From: Candidatus Krumholzibacteriia bacterium
GTDB taxonomy: Bacteria; Krumholzibacteriota; Krumholzibacteriia; Krumholzibacteriales; Krumholzibacteriaceae
Reading direction: 5' to 3'
Length of the DNA: 35,381 bases
NCBI GenBank assembly: GCA_025453655.1
Contig: JALOPX010000009.1
Coordinates: 1 to 35,381, forward strand
How positions within the stretch are numbered: the first letter of the stretch is position 1; the number at the start of each line of letters is the position of its first letter. Under the pieces are notes generated by a model that was not told where the DNA came from, ran no database searches, and worked only from the letters and a program-made list of their open reading frames with translations. This document shows positions 1 to 8,171 of the stretch, in pieces. The translations under genes were made by a program, and so were the position numbers.

Positions 1-20
1 AAAATATAGAAGGCTTTTTT

Positions 21-207
21 GCCGCCTGGTTAATGGGGGTCTTTTCCATCCTACCAAACCCCATCTCTTCCCCTAGGAGATGAGCCGCTTATCTGGAAGA
101 GACCTCCGCCTGACTCGTCAGGTTCGACTGTCAACGCTCCGGTAAGAGTCCCTTAGGATCGCTTTCCACTTCTTAGGAGCTGTAGTTGAATACAGGCGGC
201 AATTTTT
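21..207 (+). ncRNA. Candidate structured RNA of unknown family, closed by a terminal stem and followed by a T-run
   Basis: Terminal stem GCCGCCTG (21-28)/CAGGCGGC (193-200). 13-bp helix GGGGGTCTTTTCC (35-47)/GGAAGAGACCTCC (95-107) with two G.U pairs, enclosing hairpin CATCTC (62-67)/GAGATG (77-82). Hairpin CCTGA-CTCG-TCAGG (109-122). Imperfect long arm TCAAC (131-135)/GTTGA (185-189), GCTCC (136-140)/GGAGC (176-180), TAAGAGT (143-149)/ACTtCTTA (168-175). AATTTTT follows. The G.U pairs become C.A mismatches on the minus strand, favouring +. Possible -10 TATAGA at 5-10. Confidence 0.55.
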
Positions 208-283
208 ATTGTAATCGGCGCGCCGGAAGAGATATCATCCGGCCTCGTAACGGGGCGCCACGAACAGTGATCGCGGTGATTCG

Positions 284-1096
284 ATGAGAAAAGGGTTCTC
301 GACAGCGGCAATACGGATCGGCGTCGTGACTTTCCTGGCCTTCTGCGCCGGCGAAGGCAGGGCGGCGCGCCCCGCCCACATGGAATTCCCCATCAAGCTG
401 ATGAACCTCGAGACGGGATACGTTCTGGGCAACGGCGCTGGCGTAAGGCTCGGGATCGGCGATTCGGGGTTCGGGATAATGAACACCGTTCAGCTCACGA
501 CGAACACCCTTCTCGACATGGCCACCCTCGTGAACGGGCAGTTGAAGGTCAGGCTGATCCCCGAGACTGAATTCCTTCCCTCGATAAGCACGGGAGCCGC
601 CTACTACAACCTCGTGTCGTCGGGGTATATAGCGGAGGCGGTCGTCGAGGAGGCCTTCAGCGGTGAGGAGATGGATCTGGACTCCGGGCTCGATGTGATC
701 TCCTGGTTCGTTTCCGCGAGCAGGAGGATAAACGGGAGATTGAGGGCCCACGCCGGGTATCAACTGAGGCATGTCAGGGGCGACTTCGAGACGAAAAGCC
801 CCGTTTTCATGGAATCGGAGGAGGATTCCATGGGAATCGACGCCGACTTCGACGAGTCGGTCACCCAAAGATGCCTCGTCTTCGGCGCGGACTTCGACCT
901 CTTGGACCATTTCAAGCTGATGTTGGAACTGGGACGGGATTTCACGAGCGGCAGGGCGAGGGGGGGCGCGGGCGCGAGACTCGGCGTCGGCGGCTCCTTC
1001 GCGATCCAGGCCGGCGTCCTGTGGCCCGGGGCGGAACTCGACGAGGATATCGACATCCCCGTGCTGCCGCATTTTTCCATCTTCTGGAGATTCTAG
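284..1096 (+). CDS. Putative outer-membrane beta-barrel-like protein with signal peptide
   Basis: 270-aa ORF; N-terminal hydrophobic segment MRKGFSTAAIRIGVVTFLAFCAGEGRAA; amphipathic strand-rich body; ends in aromatic -FWRF typical of OMPs. Confidence 0.6.
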   Translation: MRKGFSTAAIRIGVVTFLAFCAGEGRAARPAHMEFPIKLMNLETGYVLGNGAGVRLGIGDSGFGIMNTVQLTTNTLLDMATLVNGQLKVRLIPETEFLPSISTGAAYYNLVSSGYIAEAVVEEAFSGEEMDLDSGLDVISWFVSASRRINGRLRAHAGYQLRHVRGDFETKSPVFMESEEDSMGIDADFDESVTQRCLVFGADFDLLDHFKLMLELGRDFTSGRARGGAGARLGVGGSFAIQAGVLWPGAELDEDIDIPVLPHFSIFWRF

Positions 1097-1111
1097 CGAA
1101 AGGAGTCCGGG

Positions 1112-1684
1112 GTGAAGCGTCTCGCGGTCCTGTTGCTGGCGGTTTCCCTCGCGTCCGGATGCAAATCCACGCTCAGGGTCAACAATCAGTCGGACCCCAA
1201 GGATTTCGCGCCGATCGATCTCCCCGGGGGGGGATACACGGGCTCAGCCTTCGCCGAGCTCGAGTACTCGGTTCCGGAAGAGTTGTCGAACGAGGAATTC
1301 GACATAGTCCGGGTCGATATCTTCGGCGACGTCTTCGTCGAGGAGATCGCGGCGGCGGGCGAAATGGAGATCGAAATCGACATCTACCTGGGCCTCGAGG
1401 CCGGTGAGGAAGACCTCGACGATCCCGAGATCAACACCTTCCTCACGACGATCACGATTTCCGATCCGGATGAACGCCATCACGTCGAGATAAGCAATCC
1501 CCGCCTGTTGGAAAAGGGCCTGAGGCAGGGCCGGTTTTTCATCAAGGTGGAGGCTGAGATCATTACCAATCCGACGACCGGCTCCGATCCAAGGCTCGGA
1601 GTCCTTCGCATAACCGATATATATTTCAACGCCTTTCTCGAGAGGGAGACCTCGGGCCTCCTCGCATTCCTCAACATGTTCTAG
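1112..1684 (+). CDS. Putative lipoprotein, function unknown
   Basis: 190-aa ORF, GTG start, lipobox LASGC at the N-terminus, 15 bp downstream of the previous ORF. Confidence 0.6.
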   Translation: MKRLAVLLLAVSLASGCKSTLRVNNQSDPKDFAPIDLPGGGYTGSAFAELEYSVPEELSNEEFDIVRVDIFGDVFVEEIAAAGEMEIEIDIYLGLEAGEEDLDDPEINTFLTTITISDPDERHHVEISNPRLLEKGLRQGRFFIKVEAEIITNPTTGSDPRLGVLRITDIYFNAFLERETSGLLAFLNMF

Positions 1685-1690
1685 GGGCGC

Positions 1691-1712
1691 CGGCCTCGCG
1701 GCCGTTATTTTT
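1691..1712 (+). terminator. Candidate intrinsic terminator after the lipoprotein gene
   Basis: CGGCC-TCGC-GGCCG stem-loop followed by TTATTTTT. Confidence 0.6.
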
Positions 1713-1761
1713 CGCCAGCCTTCGCGGTGGATATCGTCCCCAGGAGCCGCGAATGGAGGGC

Positions 1762-1790
1762 TTGACCCCCGCGGGGATGTCGGGTATACT
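1762..1790 (+). promoter_or_regulatory. Sigma70-type promoter for the dipeptidase gene
   Basis: TTGACC (1762-1767), 17-nt spacer, TATACT (1785-1790). Confidence 0.65.
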
Positions 1791-1915
1791 GCCCTTTCCG
1801 GCATTTCATGGGAAACGCCAGTAAAATCGAGTAAATATCTCTCGGGCGGGCGCGGCGGCGCTGCCGCAGGCCGCCGGGAAAAAGGGAAGGGTCCAGTTCA
1901 AGGAGGTAGGATTTC

Positions 1916-3367
1916 ATGTCAGTCAGCGGATTCGAGCCGAAAGCCCTGTGGAAGCAATTCGAAAAGATTCTCAGCATACCGCACTGTTCGGGGAACGAGA
2001 AACAGATGGGCGAATACCTGCTTTCATTTTCGAAAAACAGGGGTCTCGAGGCGGAAAGGGACGCGGCGGGGAACGTCGTGGTGAGGATTCCCGCTACCCC
2101 CGGCCACGAGAAGGCGCCGACGATCGTTCTGCAGGGGCATCAGGACATGGTCGGGGAGAAGAATTCCAACGTCGATTTCGATTTCTTCAAGGATCCCATA
2201 CAGGTCGAGGTCAAGGGCGAATGGCTGACGGCGAAGGGGACGACGCTCGGGGCCGACAACGGCATAGGCCTTGCCGCCGCGCTGGCCATAGCCGATTCTC
2301 CCGACGTGGTGCACGGCCCGATAGAGGTCCTGGCCACGGTCGACGAGGAGGTGGGCCTTACGGGGGCCGGGAAGCTCCAGCCGGGATTCGTCAAGGGCTC
2401 GATCATGCTGAACCTCGACAGCGAAGAGCTCGGGGCTGTCTACATAGGGTGCGCGGGCGGCGGGGACACCACGATAAAGTTTCCCGTTAAAAGGATGGAC
2501 GTCCCGGCGGGAACGAAGGCTTTCACGCTGAAGGTCACGGGGCTCAGGGGAGGCCACTCCGGGATCGACATCATCGAACAGAGGGGAAACGCGATCAAGA
2601 TACTGGCGAGGCTCCTCCACAGGGCGACGAACGCGCAGCCGTGCCATCTCGTCGAGCTCAGGGGCGGGAACAAGAGGAACGCCATTCCCAGGGAAGCCTT
2701 CGCCGAACTGATGATTCTGGATACCGCCGTCGATGAAGTCGCCCCCCTTCTCGAGGCCGAAGCGGAGAAGATAAGGATCGAGCTCGGCGGAAGGGAGCGC
2801 GACCTCGCCGTGACGCTCGAGCCCTCCGACGCCGGCCACACGAAGGTCATGGACGAAAAAACGAGGAAGACGCTGATCGCGCTTCTGCTTGCGATGCCCC
2901 ACGGCGTCCACGCGATGAGCTACGATATACCGGGGCTCGTGGAGACTTCGAACAACCTCGCCACGATATCGACCGGCCCGAGGGAGGTCGTCATCGGAAC
3001 CTCCACGAGAAGCTCGATAAAGAGCGCTCTTCAGGCTCACAGGGACAGGATCGCGGCGGTGTCGAGACTCGCCGGAGCGACGGTCGAGGAGAACGATCCC
3101 TATCCGGGATGGAAACCGAACCTAGATTCCAGGATCCTGAGCATCGTCAGGAATGTGCACGCGAAGACCTTCGGCAGGGAGCCGGAGATGAAGGCGATAC
3201 ACGCCGGCCTTGAATGCGGCATCATCGGCGAGAAATTTCCCGGGATGGACATGGTGTCATTCGGCCCGTGGATCGAGCATCCGCATTCGCCGGAGGAAAG
3301 GGTCAATATCCCCTCGGTGGAATCGTTCTGGAAACTGCTGACGGCGGTGCTTGCCGAAATGGCGTGA
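1916..3367 (+). CDS. pepD: M20-family aminoacyl-histidine dipeptidase (PepD-like)
   Basis: 483 aa; metal/catalytic motifs GHQDMVGEKN, LGADNGIGLA, DEEVGLTGA; RBS AAGGAGG upstream of ATG. Confidence 0.88.
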   Translation: MSVSGFEPKALWKQFEKILSIPHCSGNEKQMGEYLLSFSKNRGLEAERDAAGNVVVRIPATPGHEKAPTIVLQGHQDMVGEKNSNVDFDFFKDPIQVEVKGEWLTAKGTTLGADNGIGLAAALAIADSPDVVHGPIEVLATVDEEVGLTGAGKLQPGFVKGSIMLNLDSEELGAVYIGCAGGGDTTIKFPVKRMDVPAGTKAFTLKVTGLRGGHSGIDIIEQRGNAIKILARLLHRATNAQPCHLVELRGGNKRNAIPREAFAELMILDTAVDEVAPLLEAEAEKIRIELGGRERDLAVTLEPSDAGHTKVMDEKTRKTLIALLLAMPHGVHAMSYDIPGLVETSNNLATISTGPREVVIGTSTRSSIKSALQAHRDRIAAVSRLAGATVEENDPYPGWKPNLDSRILSIVRNVHAKTFGREPEMKAIHAGLECGIIGEKFPGMDMVSFGPWIEHPHSPEERVNIPSVESFWKLLTAVLAEMA

Positions 3368-3396
3368 CAGGGCGAAGTCACGGTTTTTCAAAGACC

Positions 3397-3425
3397 TTGA
3401 CATTGCCCGGTGAAGTTTTTATTAT
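3397..3425 (+). promoter_or_regulatory. Consensus sigma70 promoter upstream of tRNA-Trp
   Basis: TTGACA (3397-3402), 17-nt spacer, TATTAT (3420-3425). Confidence 0.8.
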
Positions 3426-3451
3426 TCGGCGACAAAAATAGAATGGTCTAA

Positions 3452-3524
3452 AGGGGTGTAGCTCAACTGGTAGAGCATCGGTCTCCAAAACCGGGGGCTG
3501 CGGGTTCAAGTCCTGCCACCCCTA
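3452..3524 (+). tRNA. tRNA-Trp (anticodon CCA), 3' CCA not encoded, discriminator A73
   Basis: Acceptor AGGGGTG/CACCCCT; D-arm GCTC/GAGC; anticodon loop CTCCAAA; T-arm GCGGG-TTCAAGT-CCTGC; followed by A then CAT. Confidence 0.95.
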
Positions 3525-3597
3525 CATTCTTTTCGCCTGTAAACACCTTGTTAATCATCCATACAGGTAATCTACAACCGGTCGCAGGGGGCGGATA

Positions 3598-4623
3598 ATG
3601 GGCAGGAAAAGGGTCACGAGCGGGATGCGGCCCACGGGCGGCATGCATCTCGGGAATCTTCTCGGAGCGCTCGAAAACTGGGTCCGGCTCCAGGACGATT
3701 ACGACTGCTTTTTCTTCATCGTCGACTGGCACGCGCTGACCACTCCCGGGGGCGGGACCGCCGTCGGATACGAGAACGTGGGGGATTTGAGGAACAGGGT
3801 CCGCGAGATCGCCGTCGACTGGATCGCAGCTGGACTCGATCCGGGAAAATGCTCGATATTCATTCAGTCGCACGTGCCCGAAGTCGCCGAGCTTCATCTT
3901 CTTTTTTCCATGATAACGCCGCTCGGGTGGCTCGAGAGGAACCCTGCCTACCGCGACATGGTCCAGAGCTACAGGATCGAGTCGCCGAGCTACGGGTTGC
4001 TCGGGTATCCGACGCTTCAGGCGGCCGACATACTGGCCTACAAGGGCGATTACGTGCCCGTCGGCAAGGACCAGGAAGCCCACGTCAACATGACGAGGGA
4101 CCTCGGCCAGCGGTTCAACAGCCTCTACGGGAAAAAGGTTTTTCCCATCACCGAAACCCTTTTGACCCCGGTTCCCAGGGTGCCCGGCCTCGACGGCGTG
4201 GACAGGAAGATGAGCAAGAGCTCGGGCAACTATATAGCCGTTTCGGACAGCTCCGAGGAGACCGTCGCCAAAATCAGAAGCATGTACACGGACCCGGTCA
4301 AGATCAGGAAGGACGATCCGGGGCATCCCGACGGATGTGTCGTCTTCGCTTTCCACAATATCTACAACAAGCCCGAAGCGTCGATCGTCCGCGGCGAATG
4401 CGAGAACGGGGGACGGGGCTGCGTGGCCTGCAAGGCCCAGCTAGCGGCCGCGATGAACGGCGCGCTCATGCCGATAAGGGAGAAGCGCCGTGAACTCGAG
4501 GGGAATCCGGCGGTCATAGGCGAGATATTGTCGGCGGGGGCTCTCAAGGCGGAAAAGATAGCCGCGGAAACGCTGAGGGAAGTAAGGGACGCGATGAATC
4601 TTCCTCGGAGGGGGGACTTTTGA
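3598..4623 (+). CDS. trpS: Tryptophanyl-tRNA synthetase, bacterial type
   Basis: 341 aa; class I signature region GGMHLGN and KMSKS loop (DRKMSKSSGNY); GKDQEAHVNMTRDL; C-x20-C-x6-C-x2-C motif. Confidence 0.95.
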   Translation: MGRKRVTSGMRPTGGMHLGNLLGALENWVRLQDDYDCFFFIVDWHALTTPGGGTAVGYENVGDLRNRVREIAVDWIAAGLDPGKCSIFIQSHVPEVAELHLLFSMITPLGWLERNPAYRDMVQSYRIESPSYGLLGYPTLQAADILAYKGDYVPVGKDQEAHVNMTRDLGQRFNSLYGKKVFPITETLLTPVPRVPGLDGVDRKMSKSSGNYIAVSDSSEETVAKIRSMYTDPVKIRKDDPGHPDGCVVFAFHNIYNKPEASIVRGECENGGRGCVACKAQLAAAMNGALMPIREKRRELEGNPAVIGEILSAGALKAEKIAAETLREVRDAMNLPRRGDF

Positions 4624-6263
4624 TGACCGATATCACCGATTTTTTCATCGACGAATTCAGGAAAAAGATCGGCAGCGCCGACGACGCGCCCCGATTCTAC
4701 CGGCCGCGGCCCTACAGGAACGCGGCGGTCCGCTTCAGAAAATGTTCGATCGAGGATTTCGAAACCAGGAGGGATATCCTGGTGAGGGAGGCGGGGCTCA
4801 ACGTCTTTCTCTTCAGGGCCGACATGATCCCGGGGTGCGACCTTCTCTCCGACAGCGGCACGACGACGATGACGATGGAACAGTGGGCCGCGATGATGCT
4901 GGGAGACGAGGCGTACGGATCCAACGAGGGGTATTTCGAGCTGAAGGACCAGATCGCGGAGACCTTCGGGCCGGACTGGGTCGAGACGGGGACGGCGTCG
5001 GGGGGCTTTTCGGAGAGCCTTTTCCTGTTCCACCAGGGAAGAGCCGCGGAAAACGCCTTTTTCACGATACTGGCCCGCGAGCTGAGGGAAATGCCCGCCC
5101 CCACGCCAGTTCTATCCGGGGGGCTGCTTCCGGAGCTCAGGGAGCGCATCGAGGCGAGGGCGTCGGCGCTGCCGGGACGGAAACGCTCGATCGACGATTC
5201 GATGTTCATCATACCGAGCAATTCGCATTTCGACACGACGCAGGGCAACATCGAGGACAAGAGGATGATCCCGCTCAACCTTCCGTGCAGGGAACATCTT
5301 GAAGGCAGGGAGGATTTCCCGTTCAGGGGGAACATGGACCTCGACGAGCTCGAGAATCTTCTTTCGACCCAGAAGGAAAGGGTTCCCCTGGTCTACCTGA
5401 CCATAACGAACAACACGGGCGGAGGGCAGCCGGTATCGATGGAGAATATCCTGGGCATACGGCGCATCACGAAGAGGCACGGGGTGCCTTTCTTCTTCGA
5501 CGCCTGCAGGTTCGCGGAGAACGCCTGGTTCATAAAGCGCGGCGAGAAGGAATATGCTAAAAAATCGATCGGCGAGATCGTTCACGCGATGTTCGCCTGC
5601 GTCGACGGATTCCACATAAGCCTGAAGAAGGACGGGCTCGTCAACATGGGCGGGGCCCTCGTCATACGCAGGGGCGGCGCCTTCTACGAAAAATTCCCCG
5701 GCATCAGGGAGGGACTGACCGATTACCAGATAATGGCGGAGGGCCATCCCACCTACGGCGGGCTCCCCGGCAGGGATCTTAAGGCGGTCGCCGAGGGACT
5801 TCGCACGATCGTGCGCCCCGATTATCTCGACGCCAGGATCCTTCAGGTCCGCGGGTTCGGGGCGAGGCTCTCCGAAATCGGCATCCCCGTCATAAAACCG
5901 GTGGGGGGGCACGCGGTATATATCGATCTCGACAGGTTCTTCGGAGACGGCGCCGTGGACGGGGATTTCAAGGGGATATCCTTCGCGGCGCTGATGCTGA
6001 TAGCCGGCCACAGGGTTTGCGAGCTCGGCGTCTACGCCTTCGGAAGCTATGACGGCGTCCGGGAAAATCCGCCCGTTCCGAGGGTGAACTGCATTCGGGC
6101 GGCCGTGCCGAGGCTCGCCTACGAGGACAGGGACCTCTCCTCGATGGTCGAGGCCGCCGGCGTCCTCGCCGAGCACAGGGACCGCATACCGGCTGTGAAG
6201 GTCGAGTACGGAAGGGAACTGAGCATGAGGCATTTCAAGAGCAGGTTCGCCTTCCGGAAGTAA
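4623..6263 (+). CDS. Tryptophanase / tyrosine phenol-lyase family PLP-dependent beta-eliminating lyase
   Basis: NVFLFRADMIPGCDLLSDSGTTTMTMEQWAAMMLGDEAYGSNEGYFELKDQI; HQGRAAEN; FFDACRFAENAWFI; PLP-lysine region HISLKKDGLVNMGG. ATG overlaps the trpS stop (TGATG). Confidence 0.88.
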   Translation: MTDITDFFIDEFRKKIGSADDAPRFYRPRPYRNAAVRFRKCSIEDFETRRDILVREAGLNVFLFRADMIPGCDLLSDSGTTTMTMEQWAAMMLGDEAYGSNEGYFELKDQIAETFGPDWVETGTASGGFSESLFLFHQGRAAENAFFTILARELREMPAPTPVLSGGLLPELRERIEARASALPGRKRSIDDSMFIIPSNSHFDTTQGNIEDKRMIPLNLPCREHLEGREDFPFRGNMDLDELENLLSTQKERVPLVYLTITNNTGGGQPVSMENILGIRRITKRHGVPFFFDACRFAENAWFIKRGEKEYAKKSIGEIVHAMFACVDGFHISLKKDGLVNMGGALVIRRGGAFYEKFPGIREGLTDYQIMAEGHPTYGGLPGRDLKAVAEGLRTIVRPDYLDARILQVRGFGARLSEIGIPVIKPVGGHAVYIDLDRFFGDGAVDGDFKGISFAALMLIAGHRVCELGVYAFGSYDGVRENPPVPRVNCIRAAVPRLAYEDRDLSSMVEAAGVLAEHRDRIPAVKVEYGRELSMRHFKSRFAFRK

Positions 6264-6277
6264 TCCGCCCCGGATTA
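6261..6277. terminator. Stem-loop at the end of the lyase gene; possible weak terminator
   Basis: TAATCCG-CCC-CGGATTA perfect 7-bp stem including the stop codon; no clear T-run. Confidence 0.3.
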
Positions 6278-6358
6278 TTGCCTTGAATGGAATATTTCCT
6301 GCATCAATAGACTGTCCTGAAGGATGATACATCCCTGCGTGGCGGAAAGGATGCGGGA

Positions 6359-8113
6359 GTGACCGACCATCTCGACAGCTTGGAATCCTGCGGGGCCGGC
6401 GAATATCCGGTCCCTGAAACGTCTTCCACCCCTGAAAAAGACGGCGGCTGCGAAAAAAGGCAGTTATCGGCGGTTTTCGAGATCGCCAACATGATCAATT
6501 CGCAGATCGATCTTGACCAGATTCTATCCAGTATCTCGAGCGCGTTCTCGAGGATCCTCGATTTCGACCTCGGGTGCGTCGCCATCCACGATAAAAGCGA
6601 AGGGTGCCTGTATATAAGGCATGTCTACCGCCGGAACGGCGACAACACGGCCGAGGGCAGATACGTGCCTCTCGAGGAATCCAACCTGGTCGGGTGGGTG
6701 GCGATCAACAGGAAACCGATCCTGAGGAGGAACATCCGGTCCGACGAAAGGTTCAGGGAGATCATGAGGGAGGATTCGCTCGGTTCCGACATCGTGGTCC
6801 CCCTTTTCGCCAAGGGTGTGTTCATCGGAACGCTCAACTTCGGGAGCTATGAGCCCGATCATTACACCGAATACGACCTTCGGCTCGTCAACGATTTCAG
6901 CAAGCTGATTTCGATCGCCATCGAAAAAGCGCAGCTTCTCGAGGAGCTCAACGAACTGGGCGAGAAATTTCGAAATCTCATGAGGTCGGCAAACGACCTG
7001 ATCATGATGCTCGACATGTCCGGCGACATCGTCGAATGCAACGACGCGGTGGCCAGGATCCTCGGATACGGCAAGGACGAGGTGACCGGAAAATCTCTTT
7101 CCGATCTCGCCCCCCCGGTCGACAGGGAAATCGTCAAGATGAATTTCGGGAGGATTGTGCGGGGAGAGATAACGAGAGAGATGGAAGTTCCCTACGTGAC
7201 CAGGGAGGGCGGGGTTGTTTACCTGGATCTCAACCTGAATATCGTGAGGATGAGGGAACATCCCTATATTTTCGTGGTCGGGCACGACGTGACCGAAAGA
7301 AAGATGCTCGAGGAGAAGATAACGGTCCAGAACAGGGAACTGCAGGAGAACAACAGGAAGCTTCTCGAGGTCGACCGGCTCAAGAGCGAATTTCTGGGCA
7401 GGATAAGCCACGAGCTTCGCACCCCGCTCTCCGTGATCATGGCTTACGCCGGGACCCTCCTGGAGGATTCGGACAGCTCGATCGACCAGGAGACGCGGAG
7501 CGATTTCCTCGAGGTGATCGAAGACCAGTCGAACAAGCTTCTGGTCCTGATCAACGACCTGCTCGATCTTTCCAAGGTGGAAGTATCCGACACGATGCTA
7601 AACCTGACCGAGGGCAACATAAACGACATGATCAAGGGATCGATGGCGATCGTCACGCGCCTGTCGCAGCGGCACGGCGTTGAGATAATCTCCAGTCTCG
7701 ACCGTTCCATGCCCCTCACCCGTTTCGATCCTTTGAGAGTGAGGCAGATATGCATCAATCTTCTGAACAACGCCATAAAGTTCACGCCGCGCGGGGAGAG
7801 GGTGCTCGTTTCATCGACGCACACCAGCGGCGAGGTGATCGTCTCGGTCAGCGACATGGGCCCGGGAATCGACTGCGACAAGCTGCCCATGATCTTCGAG
7901 AACTTCACGCAGGTCGACGGCGGAGCCACGAGAACCAATAACGGCATGGGAATAGGATTGAGGCTCGTGAAACACTACGTCGATCTTCACAGGGGCAGGA
8001 TATGGGTGGAGAGCGAAAAAGGGAAAGGTTCGACCTTCCATTTTGCCATTCCGCTGGTTTCAGAGATCGCCGCCGCTCCCGAAGTCGATTACGGCGTGAT
8101 GCCGGCCGTCTGA
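6359..8113 (+). CDS. Cytoplasmic sensor histidine kinase (GAF-PAS-HisKA-HATPase)
   Basis: 584 aa, GTG start; H-box ISHELRTPLSVI; N-box NLLNNAIKFTP; G-boxes DMGPGID and GMGIGLRLVKHYV; N-terminal GAF-like and PAS-like regions. Confidence 0.9.
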   Translation: MTDHLDSLESCGAGEYPVPETSSTPEKDGGCEKRQLSAVFEIANMINSQIDLDQILSSISSAFSRILDFDLGCVAIHDKSEGCLYIRHVYRRNGDNTAEGRYVPLEESNLVGWVAINRKPILRRNIRSDERFREIMREDSLGSDIVVPLFAKGVFIGTLNFGSYEPDHYTEYDLRLVNDFSKLISIAIEKAQLLEELNELGEKFRNLMRSANDLIMMLDMSGDIVECNDAVARILGYGKDEVTGKSLSDLAPPVDREIVKMNFGRIVRGEITREMEVPYVTREGGVVYLDLNLNIVRMREHPYIFVVGHDVTERKMLEEKITVQNRELQENNRKLLEVDRLKSEFLGRISHELRTPLSVIMAYAGTLLEDSDSSIDQETRSDFLEVIEDQSNKLLVLINDLLDLSKVEVSDTMLNLTEGNINDMIKGSMAIVTRLSQRHGVEIISSLDRSMPLTRFDPLRVRQICINLLNNAIKFTPRGERVLVSSTHTSGEVIVSVSDMGPGIDCDKLPMIFENFTQVDGGATRTNNGMGIGLRLVKHYVDLHRGRIWVESEKGKGSTFHFAIPLVSEIAAAPEVDYGVMPAV

Positions 8114-8123
8114 CCGGTTCCCC

Positions 8124-8143
8124 CGGGCGGATTCTTCCGCCCG
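8124..8143. terminator. Stem-loop between convergent genes
   Basis: CGGGCGGA-TTCT-TCCGCCCG perfect 8-bp stem between the histidine kinase stop and the phzF-like stop; no strong T-run. Confidence 0.4.
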
Positions 8144-8171
8144 CCATTCAATCCGCATGTGAAGGATTTCT

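Noticed and set aside
1853-1876. Leader hairpin CGGCGGC-N10-GCCGCCG before pepD as a riboswitch
   Set aside because: Only one simple GC-rich stem-loop, with no conserved aptamer motif or alternative fold visible.
6359-8113. Histidine kinase as part of the chemosensory operon
   Set aside because: Separated from cheR by the convergent phzF-like gene; no sequence evidence for a functional link.
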